7,519 nucleotides of DNA from Dehalococcoidia bacterium (lineage in GTDB: Bacteria > Chloroflexota > Dehalococcoidia > JACPQF01): NCBI GenBank assembly GCA_030650265.1, contig JAUSEJ010000979.1, forward strand, positions 1 through 7,519, written 5' to 3'. Shown here piece after piece: positions 1 to 6,620 of this stretch; the first letter of the stretch is position 1; each line of letters begins with the position of its first letter. Below the pieces are notes generated by a model. It was not told where the DNA came from. It ran no database searches and saw only the letters and a list, made by a program, of their open reading frames with translations. The translations under genes and the position numbers were made by a program.

Positions 1-334
1 AGCCCCAGACCATGAGGGACGGCGCGCACAGATTCTGGCCGAAATCATCCATATGACGGATATCGGCGTTGGCCGATTCTTCGATGACGATGGCAGCCTC
101 TTCCATGGTCAAGCCGCCCCCACCGTACTGCTTGGGAAACATGGGCGCCAGCCAGCCTTTGGCGCCAACCTTGGCCCTCGCCTCGCGCCAGAACTCCCAC
201 TGCTCTCGCGTCAGATCGTTATTGTCGAGTGGCAACTTCTGGCTTTCGCTGGGCCTGACATTAGCGTCGAACCAGGCCCGCACCTCTCGCCGGAACGCCT
301 CTTGTTCCGCCGTGTAACTAATCTCAAAGTCCAC
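1..334 (-). CDS. Acyl-CoA dehydrogenase, N-terminal part (cut by window edge)
   Basis: This is the first 111 codons of a third acyl-CoA dehydrogenase paralog; the rest lies beyond the left edge. The protein begins MDFEISYTAEQEAF and carries the N-terminal helical domain, including the GAKGWLAPMFPKQYGGGG stretch shared with both complete paralogs. I chose a GTG start at 332-334 because it aligns exactly with the ATG of the other two genes and has the same GGAGGG ribosome site 6 nt upstream. By hand count residues 1-110 match the 1787-2992 product at about 80 positions and the 441-1646 product at about 72. The family oxidises acyl-CoA thioesters to 2-enoyl-CoA with FAD and normally passes electrons to electron-transfer flavoprotein. 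The substrate cannot be told from sequence. It is the last visible gene of the run. There is no sign of a frameshift in the visible part, and whether the gene is intact is unknown. Confidence 0.9.
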   Translation of the reverse strand, partial: MDFEISYTAEQEAFRREVRAWFDANVRPSESQKLPLDNNDLTREQWEFWREARAKVGAKGWLAPMFPKQYGGGGLTMEEAAIVIEESANADIRHMDDFGQNLCAPSLMVWG

Positions 335-340
335 GTTTCA

Positions 341-346
341 CCCTCC
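341..346 (-). promoter_or_regulatory. Ribosome binding site fixing a GTG start
   Basis: GGAGGG on the minus strand lies 6 nt before the GTG at 332-334. The two complete paralogs have the same hexamer at the same 6-nt distance from ATG (1653-1658 and 2999-3004). That supports GTG as the true start of the partial gene. Confidence 0.75.
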
Positions 347-358
347 TCTAAAATGGTC

Positions 359-435
359 GGGGCAAAAGGTGAAGAGGGTAAAAGGGCAAAAGGCAAGCGG
401 CGACGCCCCCTTTTACCCTCCTACCCTCTTACCCC
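359..435 (-). repeat. Purine-rich imperfect inverted repeat in spacer between acyl-CoA dehydrogenase genes
   Basis: The arms at 359-387 and 405-435 are imperfect inverted copies around a loop of about 17 nt. The core, 374-386 against 408-420, is a perfect 13-bp match (GAGGGTAAAAGGG with its complement). The element starts 5 nt after the stop codon of the 441-1646 gene and lies before the ribosome site of the next gene. As RNA it would form a long hairpin, with no clear U-tract after it. It could therefore attenuate, stabilise or process mRNA between the paralogs, or be a dispersed small repeat. A related element lies at 1697-1781. The inverted repeat is seen directly; any function is inferred. 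Confidence 0.7.
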
Positions 436-440
436 AGCGT

Positions 441-1646
441 CTAATGAATCGCCGCCGCTCTTTGCTGGGTCTTGGCGATGCCGATGCGGCGGGCAATGAT
501 GATCTTCTGGGCTTCCGGCGTGCCGCCCGGGTGCGTCAAGAGGCTCTGCCGCTGCTGCGCCTCGACCTCGCCGGCCAGAGCGCGCAGTTTGGGATCGGCG
601 GTCAGTGCTACGGGTCCGAGAATATCCAGGGCCAGGTGGGCTATCCTTGGCATCGACAGCTTGCGATGGAGAGCGTTCTGCGATCCCTCCCATCTCCAGG
701 GCGTCTTGGATGCTCGCATATAGTAGTTGCGCATCTCGAAAAGGCGGGAAATCTGCGCGTTCATCCAGAGCTCAACAAGGGAATCCCTAACGTCGGCGTC
801 TTTGCTCAACGGCTTGCCGTTCCGCTTGGCCACGCGACAGTAATTGCTCAGCTTCTTGAAGAAATCGTCATGACCGTGCATGCTTGCCCCGCCGCCATGT
901 TCAACCTCAAGTGTCGAGTTCGCGACTTTCCAGCCGTCGGTCTCACCGCCGATGAGCTGGGTTTTCGCTACTCGCACGTTATCGTAGTAGATAACTCTCT
1001 TGATTCCCCTGCCGACTATGTCCATCGATTGGATATCGATCCCCGGAGTCTTGGCAGGAACGAGGAAGGCGCCAATGTTGGCGTGGCGAGGTTTCGTCTG
1101 ATCGGTGACGGCGAGGGTATAGAGCCAGTCCACGTCGCCATAAGTGCCGACGAAGATCTTCTGCCCGTTCAAGATGTAGTCGTCTCCATCCCGGTCGGCC
1201 TTCATCTTCAAGGATGCGAGGTCGGTGCCGGCGTCCGGTTCGGTGAAGCATTGCCAGGTAACGTCCTGTGCCGTGAGAATTGGGGGAAGGAAGCGCTTCT
1301 TCTGCTCCTCGGTGGCCCAAACCATAATGGACGGCGCGCCCAACGGTATCCCAAGGTCACCCATGTTCTGCAACTCGGCGTGAGCAATCTCCTCCTCGAT
1401 GATAACGGCCTCCTCCATGTTCAAGCCGCCGCCGCCGTACTCCTTGGGAAAGAGGGGCGCTAGCCATCCCTTAGCTCCCAGGTGTTTCCTCAGTTCGTGG
1501 TGGTACGCCCAGATCTCCGGGGTGATATCGTTGTAGTCGACCGGTAGCTTCTGGTTCTCGTTTGGTCGGAAGTTGGCTGCAAACCAGGCCTTCACCTCCC
1601 GCCGGAATGCCTCTTGTTCTGCCGTGTAGTGCAACTCGAAGTCCAT
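441..1646 (-). CDS. Acyl-CoA dehydrogenase (paralog 2 of 3)
   Basis: This 401-residue protein has normal family length. It would oxidise an acyl-CoA to the 2-enoyl-CoA using FAD in the cytoplasm. Domains in order are an N-terminal helical domain (about 1-125), a middle beta domain with the flavin/acyl-binding signature FTEPDAGTD (134-142) and GQKIFVG (161-167), and a C-terminal helical bundle ending IARRIGIAKTQQRAAAIH. The C-terminal signature that reads Glu-Gly-Thr in medium-chain enzymes is here HPGGT (372-376), so Gly374 replaces the classical catalytic Glu. A GGT version is common in one large subfamily, so this does not by itself mean inactivity. An unusual HGGGASMHGH stretch sits at 250-259. 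ATG start at 1644-1646 with GGAGGG 6 nt upstream; stop TAG. Residues 111-401 are about 88% identical to the next paralog, but residues 1-110 only about 65%. The substrate is unknown. Confidence 0.95.
   Translation of the reverse strand: MDFELHYTAEQEAFRREVKAWFAANFRPNENQKLPVDYNDITPEIWAYHHELRKHLGAKGWLAPLFPKEYGGGGLNMEEAVIIEEEIAHAELQNMGDLGIPLGAPSIMVWATEEQKKRFLPPILTAQDVTWQCFTEPDAGTDLASLKMKADRDGDDYILNGQKIFVGTYGDVDWLYTLAVTDQTKPRHANIGAFLVPAKTPGIDIQSMDIVGRGIKRVIYYDNVRVAKTQLIGGETDGWKVANSTLEVEHGGGASMHGHDDFFKKLSNYCRVAKRNGKPLSKDADVRDSLVELWMNAQISRLFEMRNYYMRASKTPWRWEGSQNALHRKLSMPRIAHLALDILGPVALTADPKLRALAGEVEAQQRQSLLTHPGGTPEAQKIIIARRIGIAKTQQRAAAIH
1189..1268 (-). repeat. 80-bp perfect direct repeat shared by two acyl-CoA dehydrogenase genes
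   Basis: Positions 1189-1268 are identical base for base to 2535-2614, at the constant 1346-nt offset that separates the two complete paralogs. The stretch encodes about residues 127-153, including the FTEPDAGTD flavin-binding signature. Identity at all synonymous sites, within genes that differ elsewhere, suggests recent gene conversion or very strong constraint. A second identical stretch of 46 nt spans the 3' ends (437-482 and 1783-1828), including both stop codons. Confidence 0.9.
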
Positions 1647-1696
1647 ATACTACCCTCCAAAATTGGTCTATCCCTCGCGAGGCGAATAGCCGAACA

Positions 1697-1781
1697 GGGG
1701 GAAAAGGTGAAGAGGGTAAAAGGGAAAACGGGAGGTCACGCCTGCCCCCTTTCACCTTTTCACCTCTTCACCTCTTACCCC
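1697..1781 (-). repeat. Purine-rich imperfect inverted repeat in spacer between acyl-CoA dehydrogenase genes (second copy)
   Basis: The left arm at 1697-1724 and the right arm at 1745-1781 are inverted, partly slipped copies of GGTGAAGAGG / GGTGAAAAGG-type units. The clearest core pairs AGGTGAAGAGG with CCTCTTCACCT. It follows the stop of the 1787-2992 gene at nearly the same distance as the 359-435 copy follows its gene, so the spacer appears to have duplicated with the gene. The rest of this 140-nt spacer holds a 10-bp palindrome, CCTCGCGAGG (1673-1682), and the ribosome site of the next gene. Terminator, mRNA-stability element and mobile mini-repeat are all possible; no T-tract decides for a terminator. 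Confidence 0.65.
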
Positions 1782-1786
1782 TGCGT

Positions 1787-2992
1787 CTAATGAATCGCCG
1801 CCGCTCTTTGCTGGGTCTTGGCGATGCCAATGCGGCGGGCCATTACGATCTTCTGGGCCTCCGGCGTGCCGCCGGGATGAGTCAAGATGCTCTGCCGCTG
1901 CTGCGCCTCGATTTCGCCGGCCAGGGCCTGTAGCTTCGGGTCGGTTGCCAGAGCGATGGGCCCGAGGATATCGAGAGCGAGGTGGGCAATCCTCGGCATC
2001 GATAGCTTGTGATAGAGCGCGTTCTGGGAACCCTCCCATTTCCAGGGAGTCTTAGAGGCGCGCATCCAATAGTTTCGCATTTCGAAGAGGCGCGTGATCT
2101 GGGCGTCCATCCAGATCTCCACGAGGGAGTCCCGCACATCCGCGTTTTTGCTCAACGGGATGCCGTTGCGCTTGGCCACTCGACAGTAACTACTCAGTTT
2201 CGTGAAGTACTCGTCATGACCGTGCATGCTTGCCCCACCGCCATGCTCGACTTCGAGGGTCGACTGGGCGACCTTCCACCCATCAGTCTCGCCGCCAATT
2301 AGCTGGGTCTTGGCTACCCGAACGTTGTCGTAGTAAATGACTCTCTTGATTCCCCGGCCGACTATCTCCATCGTCTGAATATCGACGCCGGGGGTCTTCG
2401 CCGGTACCAGGAAGGCGCCCATGTTGGCGTGGCGGGGTTTCGTCGAATCGGTGATGGCAAGTGTATAAAGCCACTCCACGTCGCCGAAGGCGCCGACGAA
2501 GATCTTCTGCCCGTTCAAAACGTAGTCGTCCCCGTCCCGGTCGGCCTTCATCTTCAAGGATGCGAGGTCGGTGCCGGCGTCCGGTTCGGTGAAGCATTGC
2601 CAGGTAACGTCCTGGGCAGTGAGCAGACGTGGCAGAAAGCGCTGCTTCTGCTCCTCGGTCCCCCAAACCATGATGGCCGGAGCGCATAAGGACTGCCCCA
2701 GGTCATTCATGTGCTGGATGTCCGCCTTGGCTAACTCCACGGCGACGATGACAGCCTCTTCCATACTCAACCCGCCGCCGCCATACTCCTTGGGAAACAG
2801 GGGCGTAAGCCAGCCTTTGGCACCAACCTTTTGCCTAACATCGTGCCAGAACTCCCACTGCTCCCGCGTCAAGTCGTTGGCGTCGACCGGCAACTTCTGA
2901 CTCTCGCTTGGCCGAACGTTAGCTTCTAACCAGGACCGCACGTCCAGCCGGAACGCCTCTTGTGCCCCCGTGTAATGCATCTCGAAGTCCAT
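1787..2992 (-). CDS. Acyl-CoA dehydrogenase (paralog 1 of 3, first in operon order)
   Basis: A 401-residue FAD-dependent acyl-CoA dehydrogenase, the same length as its neighbour at 441-1646 and ending with the identical 15-residue tail. It has the N-terminal helical domain with GAKGWLTPLFPKEYGGGG near residues 57-74, the flavin-binding FTEPDAGTD at 134-142, GQKIFVG at 161-167, and HPGGT at 372-376 in place of the usual Glu-Gly-Thr. ATG start at 2990-2992 with GGAGGG (2999-3004) 6 nt upstream. It begins only 34 nt after the tandem TAA-TAG stops (3024-3029) of the CCG-domain subunit gene, and I see no promoter between, so it is probably co-transcribed with the succinate dehydrogenase genes. The expected electron acceptor is electron-transfer flavoprotein, then quinone. 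In the first 110 residues it is closer to the edge-truncated paralog than to the adjacent one. Substrate not determinable. Confidence 0.95.
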   Translation of the reverse strand: MDFEMHYTGAQEAFRLDVRSWLEANVRPSESQKLPVDANDLTREQWEFWHDVRQKVGAKGWLTPLFPKEYGGGGLSMEEAVIVAVELAKADIQHMNDLGQSLCAPAIMVWGTEEQKQRFLPRLLTAQDVTWQCFTEPDAGTDLASLKMKADRDGDDYVLNGQKIFVGAFGDVEWLYTLAITDSTKPRHANMGAFLVPAKTPGVDIQTMEIVGRGIKRVIYYDNVRVAKTQLIGGETDGWKVAQSTLEVEHGGGASMHGHDEYFTKLSSYCRVAKRNGIPLSKNADVRDSLVEIWMDAQITRLFEMRNYWMRASKTPWKWEGSQNALYHKLSMPRIAHLALDILGPIALATDPKLQALAGEIEAQQRQSILTHPGGTPEAQKIVMARRIGIAKTQQRAAAIH

Positions 2993-3026
2993 GTCTTACC
3001 CTCCATCCATATTCCCAAAGACTCTA

Positions 3027-3905
3027 TTACCTGACCCCGGCTTCATGGAGAAGCTTGTAAGGGTTGACCATATTGCGCGTCAGGCGCAAGGCGGCGGGCG
3101 CTATGCCCAGCGCGAGGCCGACCAGTTGGGGCAGATGGAAAATCGGCAAGTCTATCTTTGTTCCCATTTGCGTTTCGATCTTGGACTGGTAAATATCGAG
3201 ATTGATGTGGCAAAGCGGACACGGGGTAACCATACAGTTGGCCCCTGCTTCCTTGGCCTGTTGCAAATGTTTGCCGGTCATGGCCAGCGAGGTTTCCTCG
3301 TAAACGGTCAAGAGAAGGAAGCCACAGCACTTGGTCTTGCCATCGTAGTCCACCGGCTCGGCGCCAAGGGCGGTGATAACCGATTCCAGCGAAGTCGGAT
3401 TGTTGGGATCGTCAAACCCGTTCAGCTCGCTGGGTCGGAGAATCTGGCAGCCATAGAAGGGCGCTACCTTGAAACCGGTCAGAGGGTGCTTCACCATCGC
3501 CTTCAGCTTGTCGAGGCCGAAATCGCGGACCAGCGCCCAGAGAAACTGGGTGACATCCACGCCGCCTTTGTATTGGAGGCCAACCTTGCCTAGCACCTGG
3601 TTGGTACGCTCCATCACCTCGGGATCTTCTTTAAGTTCCTTGTTGGCCTTGCGGAGATTGAGGGTGCAGACGTTGCAGATGGTGAGGATGTCGAGTCCGT
3701 CCCGCTCGGCAAGGGCTAGCGTCCTGCCATTGAGCGCCCTGGCCATATCTTCGCTGTACTCCTCGATCATACCGGCGCCGCAACAGCTAGCCGATTTCAT
3801 CTCCTCGAGTTCGATCCCCAGCTTCTCTGCGACTCTTAGGGTGGATACGTTGAGCTCGGGAGTGGTTCCTTTTGCCACGCATCCAGTGAAGTATGCGTAT
3901 TTCAT
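3027..3905 (-). CDS. sdhE: CCG-domain (HdrB-like) subunit of succinate dehydrogenase/fumarate reductase
   Basis: This 292-residue cytoplasmic protein has two complete cysteine-rich CCG domains. Domain 1 uses C9, C41-C42-G, C77 and C80; domain 2 uses C153, C193-C194-G, C229 and C232, with an extra C224. The spacings fit the CX31-39CCX35-36CXXC type; the last gap is 34 here. In heterodisulfide reductase subunit B such motifs hold non-cubane [4Fe-4S] clusters, and in SdhE/TfrB-type enzymes this subunit replaces the membrane cytochrome, taking electrons to or from quinone or thiols. No transmembrane helix is obvious, though the C-terminal region around 259-287 (PQLVGLALGIAPAALRL) is hydrophobic and basic and could lie on the membrane. 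The ATG overlaps the sdhB stop (ATGA, 3902-3905), with GAGGAG upstream. It ends in tandem stops TAA TAG. The sdhE name means the CCG subunit, not the FAD-assembly factor of the same name. Which acceptor it uses is not shown by sequence. Confidence 0.92.
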   Translation of the reverse strand: MKYAYFTGCVAKGTTPELNVSTLRVAEKLGIELEEMKSASCCGAGMIEEYSEDMARALNGRTLALAERDGLDILTICNVCTLNLRKANKELKEDPEVMERTNQVLGKVGLQYKGGVDVTQFLWALVRDFGLDKLKAMVKHPLTGFKVAPFYGCQILRPSELNGFDDPNNPTSLESVITALGAEPVDYDGKTKCCGFLLLTVYEETSLAMTGKHLQQAKEAGANCMVTPCPLCHINLDIYQSKIETQMGTKIDLPIFHLPQLVGLALGIAPAALRLTRNMVNPYKLLHEAGVR

Positions 3906-4846
3906 TTGTTCTCCTCCACTGTTTCGATGATGCGTCTAATCTCTTCGACATTGGGGATAGGTTGCTCGAACGGCATGGGCAGCTTTCCCTTGATTAACAT
4001 CCGGATGCCGATCGGAGCCATGGACAGCAGCGCCTTGGGGTCGAGGCCCCGCGTCTTGAGGGGAAGAGTGACCTCGTTAAGCCTGCCGGTATGCTTCACC
4101 GACTCGACAAAGGCCTCCACGTGCCTTGCCCCCGGCGTCTCGGTGACGCCCGCCTCGATGGTCTTGCTCCGCAGCAGGCTAATGCAGTCTAGGGGCGCCA
4201 CATGCTTGGGACAAACCTCCACGCAGGTGTAGCAGCGGGAGCATTCCCAGGTAGCCCTGGCGGCGCTCATTCGCTTGATGCGGTCGCTGGTGCTGTTATC
4301 CCTCACGTCAGCCACGAACCGATAGCCTTTGGCCAGTGCGGCCGGACCGGCAAATGCTTTGTCCGAGTCGACTACATTGCAGTCCGAATAGCAGGAGGCG
4401 CACATGATGCATTGGGCCGGCTTGAACAGGGGCTGCACCAGCTTCATGTCGACGACGTTCTCCCTCTCGGGTACGGTCGGCTTTGTTGACAGCCAGGGCT
4501 GGATGCCCCGGACTTGCTGCCAGAAAGGAGTCATATCGACCACGAGGTCCTTGATGACCCGCATATTGCCGATAGGCGAGACTTTCAATACGCCATTTCT
4601 TAGATGTGGCTCGATCTGGGTTTTGCAGGCAAGAACAGCATGGCCGTTCACCCGCACGGCGCAGGAGCCGCAGATGGCGCTCCGGCAGGACCGGCGAAAG
4701 CTGAGGGTGCCATCCATCTCGTCTTTGATCTGGAGCAGGCCGTCGAGAATCGTGGCGCCTTCGGCGAGGGTGACTTCGTAGGTCTTGTCATAGGGCCGTT
4801 TGTCGGCTTCCGGGTCAAACCGCTGTATCTGAAATCTTGCTTCCAT
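3902..4846 (-). CDS. sdhB: Succinate dehydrogenase/fumarate reductase iron-sulfur subunit
   Basis: A 314-residue protein carrying electrons between the flavin of SdhA and the CCG subunit. The N-terminal ferredoxin domain binds [2Fe-2S] through C54, C59, C62 and C74. The C-terminal alpha-helical domain has C146-x2-C149-x2-C152-x3-C156 and C202-x2-C205-x2-C208-x3-C212-Pro. Classical SdhB lacks a cysteine at the 205 position and holds one [4Fe-4S] and one [3Fe-4S]. The full second set here predicts two [4Fe-4S] clusters, as reported for archaeal enzymes paired with SdhE. The protein is longer than classical SdhB (about 240 residues), with a C-terminal extension from about residue 230 containing a GIRMLIKGKLPMP segment typical of HdrC/TfrB-like proteins. 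ATG at 4844-4846; the ribosome site (TAGGAAA) overlaps the sdhA stop, with a 4-nt gap. It overlaps the CCG gene by 4 nt, so translation is likely coupled. Confidence 0.95.
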   Translation of the reverse strand: MEARFQIQRFDPEADKRPYDKTYEVTLAEGATILDGLLQIKDEMDGTLSFRRSCRSAICGSCAVRVNGHAVLACKTQIEPHLRNGVLKVSPIGNMRVIKDLVVDMTPFWQQVRGIQPWLSTKPTVPERENVVDMKLVQPLFKPAQCIMCASCYSDCNVVDSDKAFAGPAALAKGYRFVADVRDNSTSDRIKRMSAARATWECSRCYTCVEVCPKHVAPLDCISLLRSKTIEAGVTETPGARHVEAFVESVKHTGRLNEVTLPLKTRGLDPKALLSMAPIGIRMLIKGKLPMPFEQPIPNVEEIRRIIETVEENK

Positions 4847-4850
4847 TTTC

Positions 4851-6518
4851 CTAGTATGACCTCACTTCCGGCTTGAACATTGTGGCAGATACCGGGCTGT
4901 AATCGAGCTTCAACTCTCCGCCGCTCAAGCGGGCCATAGTGTGCCTCATCCACTTCACGTCGTCCCGATCGGGGAAATCCCGGCGGCAGTGGGCGCCCCG
5001 GCTCTCCTCCCGGGCCAACGCTCCCATAGCGATTCCCTCGGCGAGATCCAGCATGTAGCCTAGTTCCAGAGCGCCGGTAATATCGGTGTTGAAGACCTTT
5101 CCTTTGTCGTCAACAAAAACCTGCTTAAAGCGCTCTTTGAGCTCTTTGACCTTCGCCAGTCCTAGGACCATCTTGCCTTGATCGCGGTAGATGCCGAAGT
5201 TGGTGTGCATGTTCATGTTCATCTCGTCGCGAAGCACAAACACCTTCTCGCCCTTCCCCCGGCCGGCGATCTCGTCGATCCTCGCCTGGTCCCGGGCAGC
5301 GGCGCCCTTAGGGAAATCCTTGAGTGCAACCTCTCTTACGTACTTCGCCGCGGCCTTTCCGGATCGCCGGCCGAAGACGATGGTTTCGAGAAGAGAGTTG
5401 CCGCCCAAACGGTTGGCGCCATGGACGCTAACGCAGGCGCATTCGCCCGCGGCATAGAGGCCCTTTAGCGTGGCGGCGCCGTCAATATCGGTGCTGATGC
5501 CGCCCATCGAGTAGTGCAGGCCCGGCCTGACGGGAATGGGCTCGATGATGCAGTCGACACCGGCGAAGTCCATGGCCAGTTCCCGAATCTGCGGGAGGGC
5601 AGCCATAATTTTCTTGGCGCCGAGATGTCGCACGTCCAGGAAACAGCAGCCGTTTACGCCCCGACCCTCATCTACCTCGGTCTGGATGGACCGGGAGACA
5701 ACGTCGCGGCTGGCCAGTTCCCATTTGTTGGGAGCGTACTTGCTCATAAAGCGCTCGCCTAAAGAGTTGAGCAGATAGCCGCCCTCGCCGCGCGCCCCTT
5801 CGGTGATTAGCACGCCGTTGCTGGCCAGAGCGGTGGGATGGAACTGGGTCATCTCCAGATCTTTGAGGGCAGCGCCGGCCAGAAGCGCCTGACCCATGCC
5901 ATCTCCCGTGGAGATGTGAGCGTTGGTGCTCTTGTGGTAAACCCTACCGAGGCCGCCGGTTGCCATGATCACGGCCTTGGCCCGGATCTCGTGCAGTTTA
6001 CCGGTGTTAAGCTCGCGCGCGACGACGCCCCGGCATTCCCCCTCCTCGACAACGATGGAGGTGACAAACCACTCTTCGTAGACCGTCACCCCGGACTTCA
6101 TCAACTGCTCATACATCGTGTGCAGGAGAACATGGCCGGTGAAATCGGCGGCGTAGGCGGTGCGCGCGAAGCCGGCGCCGCCAAAGGGTCGCACCGCCAA
6201 TCTTCCCTTGCCGTCCCGCGTGAAGACGGCGCCCATCCTCTCCATTGCGACGATATCGTCCGGAGCCTCCTTGCACATGGCGATGATAGCGTCCTGATCG
6301 CCCAGATAGTCGCTACCCTTCACCGTGTCGAACGAGTGCTTTTCCCATGAATCATCGGGGCCGAGAGCCGCGTTGATCCCTCCCTGAGCGGCGCCGGAGT
6401 GGCTGCGCAGGGGATGGACCTTGGTGACTATGGCGACGTTGACTTCTTTGGAAGCCTCGATCGCCGCCCTCATCCCTGCGAGACCGGCGCCCACAATGAC
6501 AATGTCGTGAGTTGGCAT
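4851..6518 (-). CDS. sdhA: Succinate dehydrogenase/fumarate reductase flavoprotein subunit
   Basis: A 555-residue flavoprotein that interconverts succinate and fumarate. The N-terminus has the dinucleotide-binding GAGLAG (10-15). H40 in [10 protein letters not shown] is the residue to which FAD is normally joined covalently. Active-site residues known from E. coli FrdA have clear counterparts: H227 in QFHPT, E240 and R243 in [10 protein letters not shown]271 in ASRD, H335 in HYSMGG, and R370 in [11 protein letters not shown]. So the enzyme should be catalytically complete. It has no Tat or other signal peptide, placing it in the cytoplasm, unlike the periplasmic methylmenaquinol:fumarate reductase MfrA. 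It is slightly shorter than E. coli SdhA (588). ATG at 6516-6518; GAAGGA 9 nt upstream lies inside the end of the preceding short ORF. Oxidation or reduction direction cannot be read from sequence. It is first of the sdhA-sdhB-CCG set, and no sdhC or sdhD is present. Confidence 0.97.
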   Translation of the reverse strand: MPTHDIVIVGAGLAGMRAAIEASKEVNVAIVTKVHPLRSHSGAAQGGINAALGPDDSWEKHSFDTVKGSDYLGDQDAIIAMCKEAPDDIVAMERMGAVFTRDGKGRLAVRPFGGAGFARTAYAADFTGHVLLHTMYEQLMKSGVTVYEEWFVTSIVVEEGECRGVVARELNTGKLHEIRAKAVIMATGGLGRVYHKSTNAHISTGDGMGQALLAGAALKDLEMTQFHPTALASNGVLITEGARGEGGYLLNSLGERFMSKYAPNKWELASRDVVSRSIQTEVDEGRGVNGCCFLDVRHLGAKKIMAALPQIRELAMDFAGVDCIIEPIPVRPGLHYSMGGISTDIDGAATLKGLYAAGECACVSVHGANRLGGNSLLETIVFGRRSGKAAAKYVREVALKDFPKGAAARDQARIDEIAGRGKGEKVFVLRDEMNMNMHTNFGIYRDQGKMVLGLAKVKELKERFKQVFVDDKGKVFNTDITGALELGYMLDLAEGIAMGALAREESRGAHCRRDFPDRDDVKWMRHTMARLSGGELKLDYSPVSATMFKPEVRSY

Positions 6519-6521
6519 ACT

Positions 6522-6620
6522 CTACCATCCTTCGGGATAAAATCGCTGAGCCAGCCAGTGCCAAATTCGCCTGATCCAAGGCGGAAAACGAAAGATATAA
6601 CTAGCCAGACGGGAAGCCAT
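6522..6620 (-). CDS. Putative 32-residue Trp/Arg-rich small protein or leader peptide upstream of sdhA
   Basis: I do not recognise this product. An ATG at 6618-6620 opens 32 codons ending in TAG at 6522-6524, only 3 nt before the sdhA ATG. The near-consensus ribosome site AAGGCGG (6628-6634; one mismatch to AAGGAGG) lies 7 nt upstream. The peptide starts MASRLASYIFRF, continues PPWIRRIWHWLAQRF and ends YPEGW. It has four Trp (15, 20, 22, 32), five Arg and one acidic residue. Residues 14-28 could form a basic amphipathic helix, so a small membrane-surface peptide is possible in a locus lacking a membrane anchor gene. A translated leader that couples ribosomes to sdhA, whose ribosome site lies in its last codons, is equally possible. 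Chance cannot be excluded at this length. The start, stop and spacing are seen; the function is inference. Confidence 0.45.
   Translation of the reverse strand: MASRLASYIFRFPPWIRRIWHWLAQRFYPEGW

Noticed and set aside
369..1463. Plus-strand open frame of 364 codons across the acyl-CoA dehydrogenase gene
   Set aside because: It lies antisense to a full-length gene with clear family motifs and a good ribosome site; long antisense frames are expected in GC-rich coding DNA, and the product shows no recognisable domain.
359..1781. Spacer repeats as a CRISPR array or insertion sequence
   Set aside because: There are only two dissimilar copies over 1.3 kb apart, no regular repeat-spacer pattern, no transposase and no target-site duplication.
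2991..3593. Plus-strand open frame of 200 codons antisense to the CCG subunit gene
   Set aside because: The minus-strand frame has all CCG cysteines at family spacing; the plus-strand product has no motif and depends on a start overlapping another gene's start.
5838..6350. Plus-strand open frame of 170 codons antisense to sdhA
   Set aside because: Shadow of the strongly conserved SdhA active-site region; no ribosome site or recognisable product.
6527..6529. ATG 8 nt upstream of the sdhA start as an alternative start
   Set aside because: It is out of frame with sdhA and falls within the likely ribosome-site region; the ATG at 6516-6518 aligns with the expected short lead before GAGLAG.
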